From Marinospirillum sp035271045 (GTDB lineage: Bacteria > Pseudomonadota > Gammaproteobacteria > Pseudomonadales > Halomonadaceae), in NCBI RefSeq assembly GCF_035271045.1, contig NZ_DATESC010000013.1, positions 1 to 57,604 of the forward strand: 57,604 nucleotides of DNA. Direction: 5' to 3'. The translations under genes were made by a program, and so were the position numbers. The notes under the pieces are model-generated. The model was not told the DNA's origin, ran no database searches, and worked only from the letters and a program-made list of their open reading frames with translations. Shown one piece after another: positions 1-9,840 of this stretch (the stretch's first letter is position 1; each line of letters begins with the position of its first letter).

Positions 1-424
1 TAAGCAAAGCTTTATGTTTATCGCGTACTCGAACTTTTAATGTCTTGGTGTGTTTTATCATGCTGTATACACTACCAGTGTTAATCTATGCTGCAAAGAC
101 TTTAGCGACCTATTAAGGGGCTGCTTACGCAACCCTCGCTACCCATACTCGCACTCAAAGTACGAGGTCTTACGCGATTTTGATAAACACAGACTGACTG
201 ATTAAGTGTCGTAGTAAAGGCTTAATCGCTCGCTTTGGTAATGTGAGCGACAAATTAACACTTCACAAAAAAAGTTTTGTAACAAAGCAAAAAAAACACC
301 CTCATCTATGTTATTTCTTGTGACTTTTGAGAGTTTTGAGACTGACACCCACAAAAAAAACACTTCAAACTAAGCCTAATCGTAAGTTTTGTTAAAAACC
401 GTAAAGCTGAAGTTGAGGTGTTAT
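1..424. other. Non-coding region upstream of tpsA
   Basis: No gene, tRNA or recognisable mobile element is visible here. The half nearer tpsA carries several A-tracts (around 267-273, 287-294 and 353-360) and a 9-bp tandem duplication of TTTTGAGA(G/C) at 325-342. A short ACAAAA/TTTTGT inverted repeat lies at 265-280. A-tracts of this kind usually bend DNA and attract nucleoid proteins, but I see no convincing -35/-10 pair. The tpsA ribosome binding site GAGG lies at 415-418. Confidence 0.5.
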
Positions 425-3400
425 ATGAATGCTATTTATAAGGTTGTTTGGAATAAAACCCGCCAAGTTTGGCAAGCCGTTTCTGAATGTGCATCTAGCA
501 ATGGTAAAGCAACCACCGCCAGCAAAGGCCAACGCCTGCGTTCCTTACCCCAGCTAGCTGCGGGCAGTTTACTAATGATCGCCCTCCCCTCCTTTGCTTT
601 AGCCAATAACCTACCAACAGGCGGCCAGGTTACTGCCGGTAACGGGCAAATTATCAGCAATGGTCAAAATATGACCATCAACCAAACTAGCCAAACTATG
701 GTGGTAGATTGGCAAAGCTTCTCTATTGGTAAAGATGCCAGCGTAAACTTTGTACAGCCCAACGCCCAAGCCGCTGCGCTAAACCGCGTGTTAGGCGATC
801 AAGTTTCCAATATTCGTGGTGCATTAAATGCCAACGGCCAAGTGTTTTTAGTTAACCCCAACGGCATTCTATTTAGCCCCAGCGCACGGGTGGATGTGGG
901 TTCTTTGGTGGCTTCTACTTTAAACATTACCAATCAAAACTTTATGGATGGTAATTACCGTTTTGAAGGCAACAGCAGCAATGCGGTCATTAACCAAGGC
1001 AATATTCAAACCTTAAACGGTGGCACAGTAGCGTTTATTGCCGCCAAAATTATTAACACCGGCAGTATTAGCACTCCAAAAGGCAACACCTTAATGGGCG
1101 CAGGTAGCAAAGTTGTATTAGACCTAGGCGGCCCGGTTAAAATTGAAGTTGAAGCGTCAGAGCTTGAAACTTACATAGAACAAGGCGGCGCAATAAAAGC
1201 CGATGGCGGTACCGTTTACTTAACCGCTAAAGCTGCTAATACACTCACCAGCAGCGTGATTAACCACACCGGCATCACCCAGGCACAAACCCTCGCTAGC
1301 GGTGAAGACGGCACGATTATGCTAATGGGCGATATGGATAGTGGCACAGTGCAAGTGGCAGGCACTTTAGATGCTAGCGCATCTATTAGTGGTAAAGGTG
1401 GATTTATCGAAACCAGTGCAGCTAAATTTGAAGTTAAAGAAAACACCCAAATTAAAGCAGGTGAATGGTTAATTGATCCTTTCGATATAACGATTGATGC
1501 TACTTTAGCAGCGGCTATTGGAACTGCACTTGAAAGTGGCAATGTTACTATTGAAACAGATGGAACAAATACTCCTGATACTTCAAGTAGTCAAAGCGGA
1601 ACTAGAGGAGATATATTTGTAGCTTCAAATATTAATTATACAGGTGCAAATGAAAGCACCTTAACTCTTAAAGCCTATAGTAGTATCGTTTTTGCAGATG
1701 GATATGGAGGCAATAGCAGCAGTACATTTTCTACTGTAGGAAGCATTGATAGTTCAAATGCTTCATTAAATGTAGTGCTTTGGAGCCGAGCGGGTGATAC
1801 TGCAGTAGATACGAATGCATATCGAAGTGGTTCTGTTTGGGTGCCTGTAGGGTCAAGTATAAATACTAACGGTGGCAATATCACTATTGGTGGGGGATTA
1901 GACCCTCTGTCAGGCTATTCATATTATGATGGAAGAGGAAATACAGTTGAAGGAAATGCCATTACAAGAGGGGTATCTATCAATGGTTCTCTTGATGCTC
2001 AAGGTGGAAATATAACTATTAAGGGAGAAGGACATACATCTATAGCTAGTAGAGGAGTAAATATAAGTGGTTCTATTTCTACACAAGGTAGTGGAGATAT
2101 ATCTATTAATGGAGTTAGTCATACATATTCTGACGGTATAGCGTTAGGAGATACTGCAGTTTCTGGAACAACAGGTATCATAAATATAGAAAATGGAACA
2201 CTTACACTAAATGGCACAAAAGGTAAAGGATCAAATGGAATTAATTTTTCAACCGTAGGAAGTGCTATAAATATAACAGGTTCAGGCTCTGTGAACGCAA
2301 ATGCTACTGGAAGAATTAATTTAGACAAAGGACAAATAAATAAATCTGGAAGTGCTAATTCAAATCTAACACTTAAAGCAACAGACCATATAGTTATGGA
2401 AAAAGGTTTTAAAATAGAATCTACTAGTGGAGCACTTAATACTATATTTCAATCAAACAGCAATGAAACAAACGGTGGGGTTATATGGTTAAAAAGTAAT
2501 GCTTCTCAAGGCGCGACAATAAATACAAATGGTGGATTTTTAACTTTTTCAGGCGGCTTGGATATAGCAACTGGTTATGCTCAGGGTATGGATAATGTGC
2601 ATGGAAATGGTATCACAATCGATTCAGCAACTATAACAACAAATGGTGGAGATATAACACTTAGGGGTAAAGGTGCTGAATATTATGAATCATATAATTC
2701 TTCAGATGACTCTGCTACTACAAATGCAAATGGAATTAGATTACATGGAAGTAATACAATTGATGCCGGAACAGGAAAAATTTCTTTCGTAGGAGTAGCG
2801 CAAGGGAGAAATGGCTCGAGTAATGCTATTGAAACTAATTTTAAAGGCTATACAAAAATTTTATCTTCTGCTACTTCAGGAGATGCAATTAAGTTTTATG
2901 GGGATGCAAGAACTGGAACATCAACAAACGGTTGGGGAACTTTTCTTTGGGGAACTAGTGATAGTGGAATTTTACTCGCAGCAACAAGTGGAGGAAATAT
3001 ATACCTAGAAGGATATGGAAGAAATGTTATAACTCATGCTGGTGGAGTGCACTTAGAACCTAATGCTTTTGTTTTAGCCAATAGTGGTGATATAACTATA
3101 ACTGGAGAAAAAGGAAATGTTTCTACTTACGCTGATGTTGTAAACAACAACACTATAGGATATATAGATTCATTACCTAGTGGTTTTGGTATAGCTTCTC
3201 CTGTAACTTCCTCTAGTAGTAATATAAATATAATTGCAGACACTATAAAAGCAAATCAAGTCTTTGGAAGTGGTACTTTTTCTTCAAGTAAAATACAAAG
3301 TAGTGGTATATTAACTCTTGCACCTAAAACAGAAAATAAAGCACTCTATATTCAAAGCTCTACACCAGTAGATACAAGTACAGCTTGGTTCAACCCTAGT

Positions 3401-5329
3401 TCAATGTTTGGTACTGATGGCCTTTTTAGTCCTAATTTCAGTAAATTGGTTTTTGGATCAGAAAAAACAGGTGACTTAGTATTAGATAACTATAGTTTCA
3501 ATCAACACACTGAAGTTATTTCAAAAAACAAGGTAACTTTAGGTAATATAAGTATTGCAGAAAACAAAACCCTAACTGTAATAACAACTGGCAACAATGT
3601 CAACAATTCAGGAATTTTAAATGTAGACAATCTTTCAATCAATGCATCCAATGCGAGTGTTTTTTTCGATCAAAAAAATAAAATAAAAACCTTGGCTGCA
3701 AATGTAAAAAACTTAGATTTTTTAAATGCACAAGAGCTAACAATTGGCAGTGTTAATGGAATCGATGGAATAAGCTCATTAGAAAATATAAAAATATCAG
3801 TCAGCAATGGAGACTTAATAATTGATAATAAGATAAAATCAGACGCAACAACAGATACTGCAATTACATTAAACTCGGGGTTAGATATAGATCACGGCAC
3901 AAAAACAGGTGGAGACATTGTTTATAAAAACGGATCAATAATAACTGGAGTTAATGGAAGGTCAACATTTTATACAGGCAGTATTGATGGCAGCACCGCA
4001 CTAGCAACATTGATAGGAAGTGGATCCAATAGATTCAGATACAATTCAGATGAATCTAGTAATGGTTATACTAGTGCACTAAGCGATGGCTCATACCTTA
4101 TTTATAGAGAGCAGCCAATAGTAACGATTAAGCCTAATGAAAAAAATATAACTTATGGAGATGCATTGCCAAGCTTAGACTACATCAGCAGCGGTTACGT
4201 TAATGGTGAGACTGCTTCTATTTTAGAAGGCACTGCAAACTTTGAAATAGATGCAACAAAATCTACTAGTAATAATTATAAAGCAGGAACGTACGATATA
4301 AAATACAAGGATGGACTTAGTAACAAGTTAGGCTACCTTATAAAATATAGTGAAATAAACAATGAGTTAACCATTGATAAAAAGAAAATTACTATTAGCG
4401 GCCTAACCTACGATAACAAAGTGTATGACGGCACTACAAACCTTGTGTTTAGTGGCACAGCAACAGTCAGCGGGTTAACTGGCGACATGGTAGAAATTTT
4501 AGGAACCGCAAGCAGCAGCTTTACTGATAAAAATGTAGGGCAAGATAAAGCTATAGAGGTAAGTGGCCTTAGCCTAACCGGTGCTGATGCTAGTAACTAC
4601 ACCTTAAATAGCGATGACTTAACTGCCAATATCACTCCTCGTCCCATTACCGTTACAGCAGATAGCTTTAACAAAAATGAAAGTATTGCAGACCCAGCGC
4701 TCACTTTTAAAACTAGCTGCGGTTCGCTTTCAAGCAATTGCGGCTTGGTAACTGGTGAAAGTTTAAACGGTGCATTAAGCCGTGAAGCAGGTGAAAGCGT
4801 GGGAGATTATGCCATTCAACAAGGTTCAGTTAATGACCCTAACTATGCCATTACTTTTGAAGCAGGCAAGCTAACCATCGCTGCGGCAGCTGTAGTGCCA
4901 AAGCCAGATCCAAAGCCAGATCCAAAGCCAGATCCGAAGCCAGATCCAAAGCCAGATCCAAAGCCAGAGCCTGATAAGCCAGTTGTTCCGGTTGCACCTA
5001 CTGAACCGCCTGCTCCTTCGAACAAGCCGGTTCAACAGGTAATTGCTAATATTCAACAAGTTAACAACAATACTTTTACATCGGCTAACAACACTAGAAG
5101 CAATAGTTTACCGCCAGTGAATGGCAATGCTGTTAATAATAGCAATCCCAATACAGATGGAACTAGCGGGATACAACAATCTGGTAACTTGGAATTGGTT
5201 GAGGTAGATGACACTGATGGGGTAAATGAACAAGCCACTGGTTCAGGTATAGATGCAAACTCGCTTGTTCAGGTGTTTGTAATCCAAGGTGGTCTTAACG
5301 TGGATGGTTTAGCCAATGACGAACAGTAA
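425..5329 (+). CDS. TpsA-type filamentous haemagglutinin/adhesin exoprotein
   Basis: Predicted secreted exoprotein of a two-partner (type Vb) secretion system. The start is the ATG at 425, because GAGG lies 6 nt upstream and translation then opens with the extended signal peptide motif MNAIYKVVWNKTRQVW. The signal peptide ends near PSFALA. A TPS secretion domain follows, with the conserved NPNGILF motif about 100 residues further on. The middle is beta-helix-like, rich in GGxITI and TNGG repeats; an approximately 170-residue unit occurs twice (SGGLD..GY and GGGLD..GY copies). The C-terminal part has MBG-like (ITYGDALPSLDY) and YDG-like (KVYDGTTNL) domains, a PKPD repeat and an Asn/Gln-rich tail. 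The cognate transporter gene lies 34 bp downstream. Base and codon use change sharply between roughly 1490 and 4385 (many ATA, AGA, GGA codons). The family call is firm; the ligand is unknown. Confidence 0.93.
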   Translation: MNAIYKVVWNKTRQVWQAVSECASSNGKATTASKGQRLRSLPQLAAGSLLMIALPSFALANNLPTGGQVTAGNGQIISNGQNMTINQTSQTMVVDWQSFSIGKDASVNFVQPNAQAAALNRVLGDQVSNIRGALNANGQVFLVNPNGILFSPSARVDVGSLVASTLNITNQNFMDGNYRFEGNSSNAVINQGNIQTLNGGTVAFIAAKIINTGSISTPKGNTLMGAGSKVVLDLGGPVKIEVEASELETYIEQGGAIKADGGTVYLTAKAANTLTSSVINHTGITQAQTLASGEDGTIMLMGDMDSGTVQVAGTLDASASISGKGGFIETSAAKFEVKENTQIKAGEWLIDPFDITIDATLAAAIGTALESGNVTIETDGTNTPDTSSSQSGTRGDIFVASNINYTGANESTLTLKAYSSIVFADGYGGNSSSTFSTVGSIDSSNASLNVVLWSRAGDTAVDTNAYRSGSVWVPVGSSINTNGGNITIGGGLDPLSGYSYYDGRGNTVEGNAITRGVSINGSLDAQGGNITIKGEGHTSIASRGVNISGSISTQGSGDISINGVSHTYSDGIALGDTAVSGTTGIINIENGTLTLNGTKGKGSNGINFSTVGSAINITGSGSVNANATGRINLDKGQINKSGSANSNLTLKATDHIVMEKGFKIESTSGALNTIFQSNSNETNGGVIWLKSNASQGATINTNGGFLTFSGGLDIATGYAQGMDNVHGNGITIDSATITTNGGDITLRGKGAEYYESYNSSDDSATTNANGIRLHGSNTIDAGTGKISFVGVAQGRNGSSNAIETNFKGYTKILSSATSGDAIKFYGDARTGTSTNGWGTFLWGTSDSGILLAATSGGNIYLEGYGRNVITHAGGVHLEPNAFVLANSGDITITGEKGNVSTYADVVNNNTIGYIDSLPSGFGIASPVTSSSSNINIIADTIKANQVFGSGTFSSSKIQSSGILTLAPKTENKALYIQSSTPVDTSTAWFNPSSMFGTDGLFSPNFSKLVFGSEKTGDLVLDNYSFNQHTEVISKNKVTLGNISIAENKTLTVITTGNNVNNSGILNVDNLSINASNASVFFDQKNKIKTLAANVKNLDFLNAQELTIGSVNGIDGISSLENIKISVSNGDLIIDNKIKSDATTDTAITLNSGLDIDHGTKTGGDIVYKNGSIITGVNGRSTFYTGSIDGSTALATLIGSGSNRFRYNSDESSNGYTSALSDGSYLIYREQPIVTIKPNEKNITYGDALPSLDYISSGYVNGETASILEGTANFEIDATKSTSNNYKAGTYDIKYKDGLSNKLGYLIKYSEINNELTIDKKKITISGLTYDNKVYDGTTNLVFSGTATVSGLTGDMVEILGTASSSFTDKNVGQDKAIEVSGLSLTGADASNYTLNSDDLTANITPRPITVTADSFNKNESIADPALTFKTSCGSLSSNCGLVTGESLNGALSREAGESVGDYAIQQGSVNDPNYAITFEAGKLTIAAAAVVPKPDPKPDPKPDPKPDPKPDPKPEPDKPVVPVAPTEPPAPSNKPVQQVIANIQQVNNNTFTSANNTRSNSLPPVNGNAVNNSNPNTDGTSGIQQSGNLELVEVDDTDGVNEQATGSGIDANSLVQVFVIQGGLNVDGLANDEQ
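4898..4969 (+). repeat. 12-bp tandem repeat encoding PKPD
   Basis: Six consecutive 12-bp units of the form CCAAAGCCAGAT lie inside tpsA. One has CCG for CCA and the last ends in GAG. They encode PKPD five times, then PKPE. The Pro/Lys/Asp linker separates the MBG/YDG domains from the C-terminal tail. Near-identical DNA units suggest copy number can change by slippage without frameshift, because the unit is a multiple of three. Confidence 0.9.
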
Positions 5330-5363
5330 TTTTAAGTTATTCTACAAAATTAAGGAGCCTACC

Positions 5364-7004
5364 ATGCAACTCAGCCACTTTAAATTACTACCCTTGTCAG
5401 TTTTTGCCTTGGCGATGCTGGGTGCTAATTCAGCACTTGCTCAAGAGCCGCCCTTGGGCGCTGGGCAAATTTTGCAACAAAACCAGCCACAGCTTAGCGC
5501 ACCTAAAAAGTCAGATATTCAGCTACAACTGCCTAGCGATGCTGGGCAAACCACTCAACCCGGCGGGCAAACGGTGGCTTTAACGCAGGTTATTTTAAGT
5601 GGTAATACCTTATTTTCAGATGAAGTATTGTTAGCCCAGCTAGAAACGGCTTTAGAAAGCCCCCAAGATTTAGCAGGCTTGCGTAACCTAGCCGAACAAA
5701 TCACTAACTTTTACCGTGCCAGTGGCTACCCTTTTGCACGGGCATTAATTCCTGCCCAAGCCATGAAACAAGGCCAGCTAACTATTCAAGTAGTTGAAGG
5801 GCGCTATGGTCAGGTTGAAGCAAGAAGCGACAGTGGTGATGAAAAACTAGCCGCCACCGCGCAAGGCTTTTTAGCCAATTTAAAGCCAACAGAAATTATT
5901 GCTTCTGTACCACTTGAACGCAGTTTATTAATTTTAAATGACTTACCTGGAATGCAGGCCACCCCCGTGGTGCGCCCAGGTAGCGCCCAAGGTACGGGTG
6001 ATTTAGACGTGGCTGTAACTGCAACTCAGCGTTTTTCAGGGGATGTTGGTTTTGACAACCACGGTAGCCGTTTTTCAGGGGCTTACCGTGCCACGGGTAA
6101 TTTAAAGGCCAATCGCTTGTTTACCGTGGGTGATCAGCTGAATTTTTCTTGGCTATATTCCAGTGAACAAACTTGGCTAGGTGGTATTCAATACAGCCTG
6201 CCGGTGGGCGCTTCAGGCTTAACAGCTAATTTGGGGCATTCCTATACTGATTACACCCTTGGCAAAGGTTTTAAAGGCTATGAAGGCACCGCAGCAGTAA
6301 CGAGTGCTGGGTTAAGTTATCCACTAATTCGTAGCCAACAGGCTAACCTTTCAATACAGGCAACTTACCAATACAAAGACTTAGATGATAAAGGCGTTGC
6401 TGGCTATAACAAAGCCACTGCTAGTCATGCTTTACCGCTGCAACTCAACTTTGATAAGCGTGATGCGTTTGCCGGCGGCGGTTTAACCTATGGGCAGTTA
6501 ATTTTAACACCAGGGCAGTTAGACATAGACCAAAGCGCTGCAGTTTCTAGCGACCAAAGTTTTACCAAGCTAAACTTGCAAGTAATTCGCATGCAAAACT
6601 TAGCTACACGCTGGACATTGATTACCAAAATTAATGCACAATGGGCCGATCAAAAAACATTAGACGGCTCAGAAAGCTTTTCACTAGGCGGGCCACAAGG
6701 CGTGCGTGCTTACCCTACTTCTGAAGGCTCTGACAGCCGTGGCCTAGTGGCGCAATTAGAAACCCGTTATGCCACACCTTTTGGGCTAACGCCTTATGCG
6801 TTTGTGGATGCTGGGCAAAGCAGCCGTGGCGATACCAACAATGGCAAACGCCGTGTATCAGGCGCTGGTTTAGGCAGTAGCTATCAGTGGTCTGCTTTGC
6901 AATTGGATGCCAGCCTTGCTTGGTCGCTTTCAGGCGGTGATTCACAAGCAGATAGCAAGGGTAACGACCCGCGCTTATGGTTCAGTGGGCGGTTTAACTT
7001 TTAA
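5364..7004 (+). CDS. TpsB outer membrane transporter (ShlB/FhaC/HecB family)
   Basis: Outer membrane beta-barrel that would export the TpsA protein encoded just upstream. The ATG at 5364 is chosen because AAGGAG lies at 5352-5357 and a clean signal peptide follows (MQLSHFKLLPLSVFALAMLG, cleavage near NSALA-QE); an upstream in-frame ATG at 5316 lies inside tpsA and lacks a signal. After a Gln/Pro-rich linker comes a POTRA domain (about residues 60-150, with VILSGNTLFSDE and the YRASGYPFARA segment). The 16-strand barrel fills the rest. The expected motif LGGPQGVRAYP is present and the protein ends in Phe (RFNF), as expected for BAM-assembled barrels. The length of 546 aa is normal for the family. 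An intrinsic terminator follows directly. Confidence 0.93.
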   Translation: MQLSHFKLLPLSVFALAMLGANSALAQEPPLGAGQILQQNQPQLSAPKKSDIQLQLPSDAGQTTQPGGQTVALTQVILSGNTLFSDEVLLAQLETALESPQDLAGLRNLAEQITNFYRASGYPFARALIPAQAMKQGQLTIQVVEGRYGQVEARSDSGDEKLAATAQGFLANLKPTEIIASVPLERSLLILNDLPGMQATPVVRPGSAQGTGDLDVAVTATQRFSGDVGFDNHGSRFSGAYRATGNLKANRLFTVGDQLNFSWLYSSEQTWLGGIQYSLPVGASGLTANLGHSYTDYTLGKGFKGYEGTAAVTSAGLSYPLIRSQQANLSIQATYQYKDLDDKGVAGYNKATASHALPLQLNFDKRDAFAGGGLTYGQLILTPGQLDIDQSAAVSSDQSFTKLNLQVIRMQNLATRWTLITKINAQWADQKTLDGSESFSLGGPQGVRAYPTSEGSDSRGLVAQLETRYATPFGLTPYAFVDAGQSSRGDTNNGKRRVSGAGLGSSYQWSALQLDASLAWSLSGGDSQADSKGNDPRLWFSGRFNF

Positions 7005-7019
7005 ATACTAGCTAAACTT

Positions 7020-7055
7020 AACCAGCCTCAAGAAAACTTGAGGCTGGTTTTTTTA
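7020..7055 (+). terminator. Intrinsic terminator of tpsAB
   Basis: A 13-bp perfect stem (AACCAGCCTCAAG pairing with CTTGAGGCTGGTT) with an AAAA loop is followed by a T-run at 7048-7054. It begins 16 nt after the tpsB stop and its tail overlaps the 3' end of the convergent response regulator gene. Confidence 0.92.
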
Positions 7056-7781
7056 TTCATTTATTATAAAAGCCAAACCTTTACCAAAAACAGACCTTAG
7101 TGGTAAATAAAACTCCCAAGCTTTAGCTTTTTTTCTTAAACGACTAACAATAACATCAACTCTATGTACATCATTATTTTCCAAGTGTTTAAATAAGGTG
7201 TCATTAATGTAAGATCGACTAATAATTTGATTAGGTTGTTGTAATAAAAGTTCCAGTAAATCTTTTTCTTGTTGTGTTAAATCTAACTTACATCCTTTAG
7301 GTTCAACTAAACAACAATCTACTTTATCTAATAGCCAACCTCTTTTATCATTTTCTTTATAATCAACTGCAAAGTTTTCTGATGTTTCTAAGCTTGCTTC
7401 CTGTCTAGCAACTTGCATCCGCTGCCACAAACTTTCTAGCTTATCGTTCAAATCAGAAAAATTAACTGGCTTAACTAAATAAAGGTCTGCACCTAAGCTA
7501 AGCCCTTGTAGATAATCTTGCTTACCACCTCTGGCTGTAATAACAATTAAACCAAAGTCACCCAATCTAATTAAGTGTTTAATAAGACTAAAACCATCTT
7601 CACCAGGTAGGCCAATATCAATTAAAAATATATCTGCTTTTTGTAGGTGCAGTTCTTTCCAGAACTCCTCAGCACTAGCAGCGAACCAGCAGTTGTAACC
7701 CTTGGCTTCAAGAAAAAAACTCAACTCTTCTTGTAAATCTAAATTATCTTCAATGATAGCTAAGGTAGGTTTTTTTAGCAT
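7053..7781 (-). CDS. OmpR/PhoB-family response regulator
   Basis: Cytoplasmic transcription factor of a two-component system; its kinase gene ends 30 bp upstream. The receiver domain (about 1-120) has the acidic pair E11/D12, phospho-acceptor D55 in FLIDIGLPGEDG, T82 in VITARG and K104 in YLVKPV. The winged-helix DNA-binding domain occupies about 150-242, with QQEKDLLELL and VDVIVSRLRKKA as recognition elements. ATG start with GGAGA upstream. The regulon is not visible; neighbouring tpsAB is a plausible target by position only. Confidence 0.9.
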   Translation of the reverse strand: MLKKPTLAIIEDNLDLQEELSFFLEAKGYNCWFAASAEEFWKELHLQKADIFLIDIGLPGEDGFSLIKHLIRLGDFGLIVITARGGKQDYLQGLSLGADLYLVKPVNFSDLNDKLESLWQRMQVARQEASLETSENFAVDYKENDKRGWLLDKVDCCLVEPKGCKLDLTQQEKDLLELLLQQPNQIISRSYINDTLFKHLENNDVHRVDVIVSRLRKKAKAWEFYLPLRSVFGKGLAFIINE

Positions 7782-7811
7782 TATTTTCTCCTATTCGAGC
7801 AATAAAAAAAT

Positions 7812-9725
7812 TTATAATGGTAGCTTGAGTTGAAAAGAGCAGCCTTGGCGGGTGTTTTTAATTAATTCCAAACAACCAGCATGGGCTTCTATTATCTCAT
7901 GTGCTACAAATAAGCCTAATCCATAGCTTTTAATAGTTGATGAAGACTTGTGTTGATAGCGCTCAAAAAGCTGCTCAACCATTTCAGGTGCAACACCCTT
8001 ACCTTGATCTGTAATGGTTAAAACATACCCTTCATACTGAATACTTAAATCTAGGCATATTTCACCTTTAGGGGTATGTTTTACAGCATTATCAACCAAA
8101 TTAGATAAAGCAATTTGTAATAGTGCTTTATCTCCATTAAATGAGTAGCTAGTTAACTTACTAAAATAACTTAACTGCCCATCAAACGTTATCACTAATT
8201 TATGTTGTTCAGAAAAAGAAGCCAGTGCTGTCGATTCTTCTAAAAGCTGCCCCCAATTAACTGGCTCTTTTTCTAGGTGCAATGCCTTGGCAGAAATGCG
8301 TGAATCGGCTAAACAGTTGTCTGTTAGTTGTACTAGGCGCTCTGTAGCCCTTTGAATGCGCTTATAACGCTGTTTTATTTGCTGGTTAGGTTGTTCTACA
8401 AGGTGTAAATTTTGTAATGCCATAGAAATGATACTCAGTGGCGTACGAAATTCATGTGAAACCATGCCCATAAATTGCCGCTGATGAAAACCGGCTTCAC
8501 GTTCAATCTGCAACTCTCGCTTCATTAACAAATGCTCTTGGCGTAGACCTTTTTCTTCATAAGAACGCATAACTGCCAATACGGTGACTAAAAGTGTATT
8601 AAAAATAGGTGCATATTGCCAAATTAAGTAAATACGCCGGTCATAACTAATCCAACCTAAAAGAATCGCTAAGGATAAAAAGCTAGCTAAAAAACAAATA
8701 AAAGGACTTAGACTAAGCAGTAAAGTTAGTGGTCGATATCTTTCTTTATGCCAAACATAAAAAAAGCTAATAAAAAATATAATTGCAATTATTAAATAAA
8801 TAATACCTTGAAATTCAAAACCCTTACCATAAAGGTCTAAAGGTATTAATACTACCTGAGAAATAACTAACAACATAAAACCCAACATAAATTTATAAAT
8901 TTTAGGTAAATAGGTTTTAAGATTTAAAGCTTCAACACTTACCCAGATTAAAAATGCATAAGAAACTAGCGAGGCAATATTCGTTAAATAATGTTGTAAT
9001 GGAAAGTTAATATTGGGCAATAGCCAAGTTACATAGCCTTGGATAGAGGCAATAAGAACGTAGACAGACGAATAGCCCGTAACAGCCCAGAGTAGTCTAG
9101 ATCGTATAATAAAAGCTAAAACAACGGCTAAAAAAGTTGAGATAGCAGCCAAGCCCAAATAAAAGCTTAAATAACTGGTTTGTTTAGCCGTGTACTCTAC
9201 AAACGCTTGGGGTTGCCACAAACTGGCTTCAAAAATTACCGTACTAATTGTTTTGATACGCACCACAAACTCATAGCCTAAATGCGGTGATTGTGTTTGT
9301 GGAATTTTGAATACAGGGAAGCGGTAGTCTAAATCCCCTCTTATTCCAGGCGTAATATCGCCAGCTTCTCGCTTAACCCATTCAGCAGCAGAATCACCCA
9401 CTGGTCGATAATAAATAGTTACTTCATCAACAAAGTTAGGGGTAATCAGCAGTAACTGGTCTTGGTTAACAAAGTGTTCGGCAGGAAAAACCCAATGCAG
9501 CCAAAAAGTAGGCCGAACATAGCCCCTAGACAAGGGTTTATGCTGTATTTGCAAATCACCCTGTTTAACACGCTCTCTAAACCCTTCAAAGTCTAGCTGA
9601 TGTTCATTATCAATATACAACTGATAAGCTACATCTTTTCCCACAAAAACAGGTGCGGCAAAGGTTTGAGCTGAAAAAAACAGTAAGCTCAGTAAAAAAA
9701 ACCACCTAAATGCATTTATAAACAA
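7812..9725 (-). CDS. Sensor histidine kinase with 7TMR-DISM input module
   Basis: Membrane kinase, 637 aa. A signal peptide (MFINAFRWFFLLSLLFFSAQ) precedes a periplasmic 7TMR-DISM extracellular domain (about 25-180), which in this family binds carbohydrate-like or other small ligands. A seven-helix membrane block follows (about 185-385). Next come a HisKA domain with the phospho-acceptor His in MVSHEFRTPLSI (near residue 420) and a HATPase_c domain with NLVDNAVKH, DQGKGV and YGLGLFVA boxes. The start is TTG: no in-frame ATG gives a complete signal peptide, and GAGG (complement of 9733-9736) sits 7 nt upstream. It heads an operon with the regulator at 7053-7781. The stimulus is unknown. Confidence 0.88.
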   Translation of the reverse strand: MFINAFRWFFLLSLLFFSAQTFAAPVFVGKDVAYQLYIDNEHQLDFEGFRERVKQGDLQIQHKPLSRGYVRPTFWLHWVFPAEHFVNQDQLLLITPNFVDEVTIYYRPVGDSAAEWVKREAGDITPGIRGDLDYRFPVFKIPQTQSPHLGYEFVVRIKTISTVIFEASLWQPQAFVEYTAKQTSYLSFYLGLAAISTFLAVVLAFIIRSRLLWAVTGYSSVYVLIASIQGYVTWLLPNINFPLQHYLTNIASLVSYAFLIWVSVEALNLKTYLPKIYKFMLGFMLLVISQVVLIPLDLYGKGFEFQGIIYLIIAIIFFISFFYVWHKERYRPLTLLLSLSPFICFLASFLSLAILLGWISYDRRIYLIWQYAPIFNTLLVTVLAVMRSYEEKGLRQEHLLMKRELQIEREAGFHQRQFMGMVSHEFRTPLSIISMALQNLHLVEQPNQQIKQRYKRIQRATERLVQLTDNCLADSRISAKALHLEKEPVNWGQLLEESTALASFSEQHKLVITFDGQLSYFSKLTSYSFNGDKALLQIALSNLVDNAVKHTPKGEICLDLSIQYEGYVLTITDQGKGVAPEMVEQLFERYQHKSSSTIKSYGLGLFVAHEIIEAHAGCLELIKNTRQGCSFQLKLPL

Positions 9726-9840
9726 AATTAAACCTCAAGCCTTTGCACCTAAAAACTGCCATTATTCATCGACTAATTTGGTGGTTAGTTTAGATGCTTT
9801 AAAGCTAATAAAATAGCAGAATGAAGCCTGTTACTACGGA

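Noticed and set aside
4843..5059. Gly/Phe/Ser-rich or Trp/Leu-rich minus-strand frames opposite the PKPD repeat
   Set aside because: They are reverse-strand shadows of the 12-bp repeat in tpsA.
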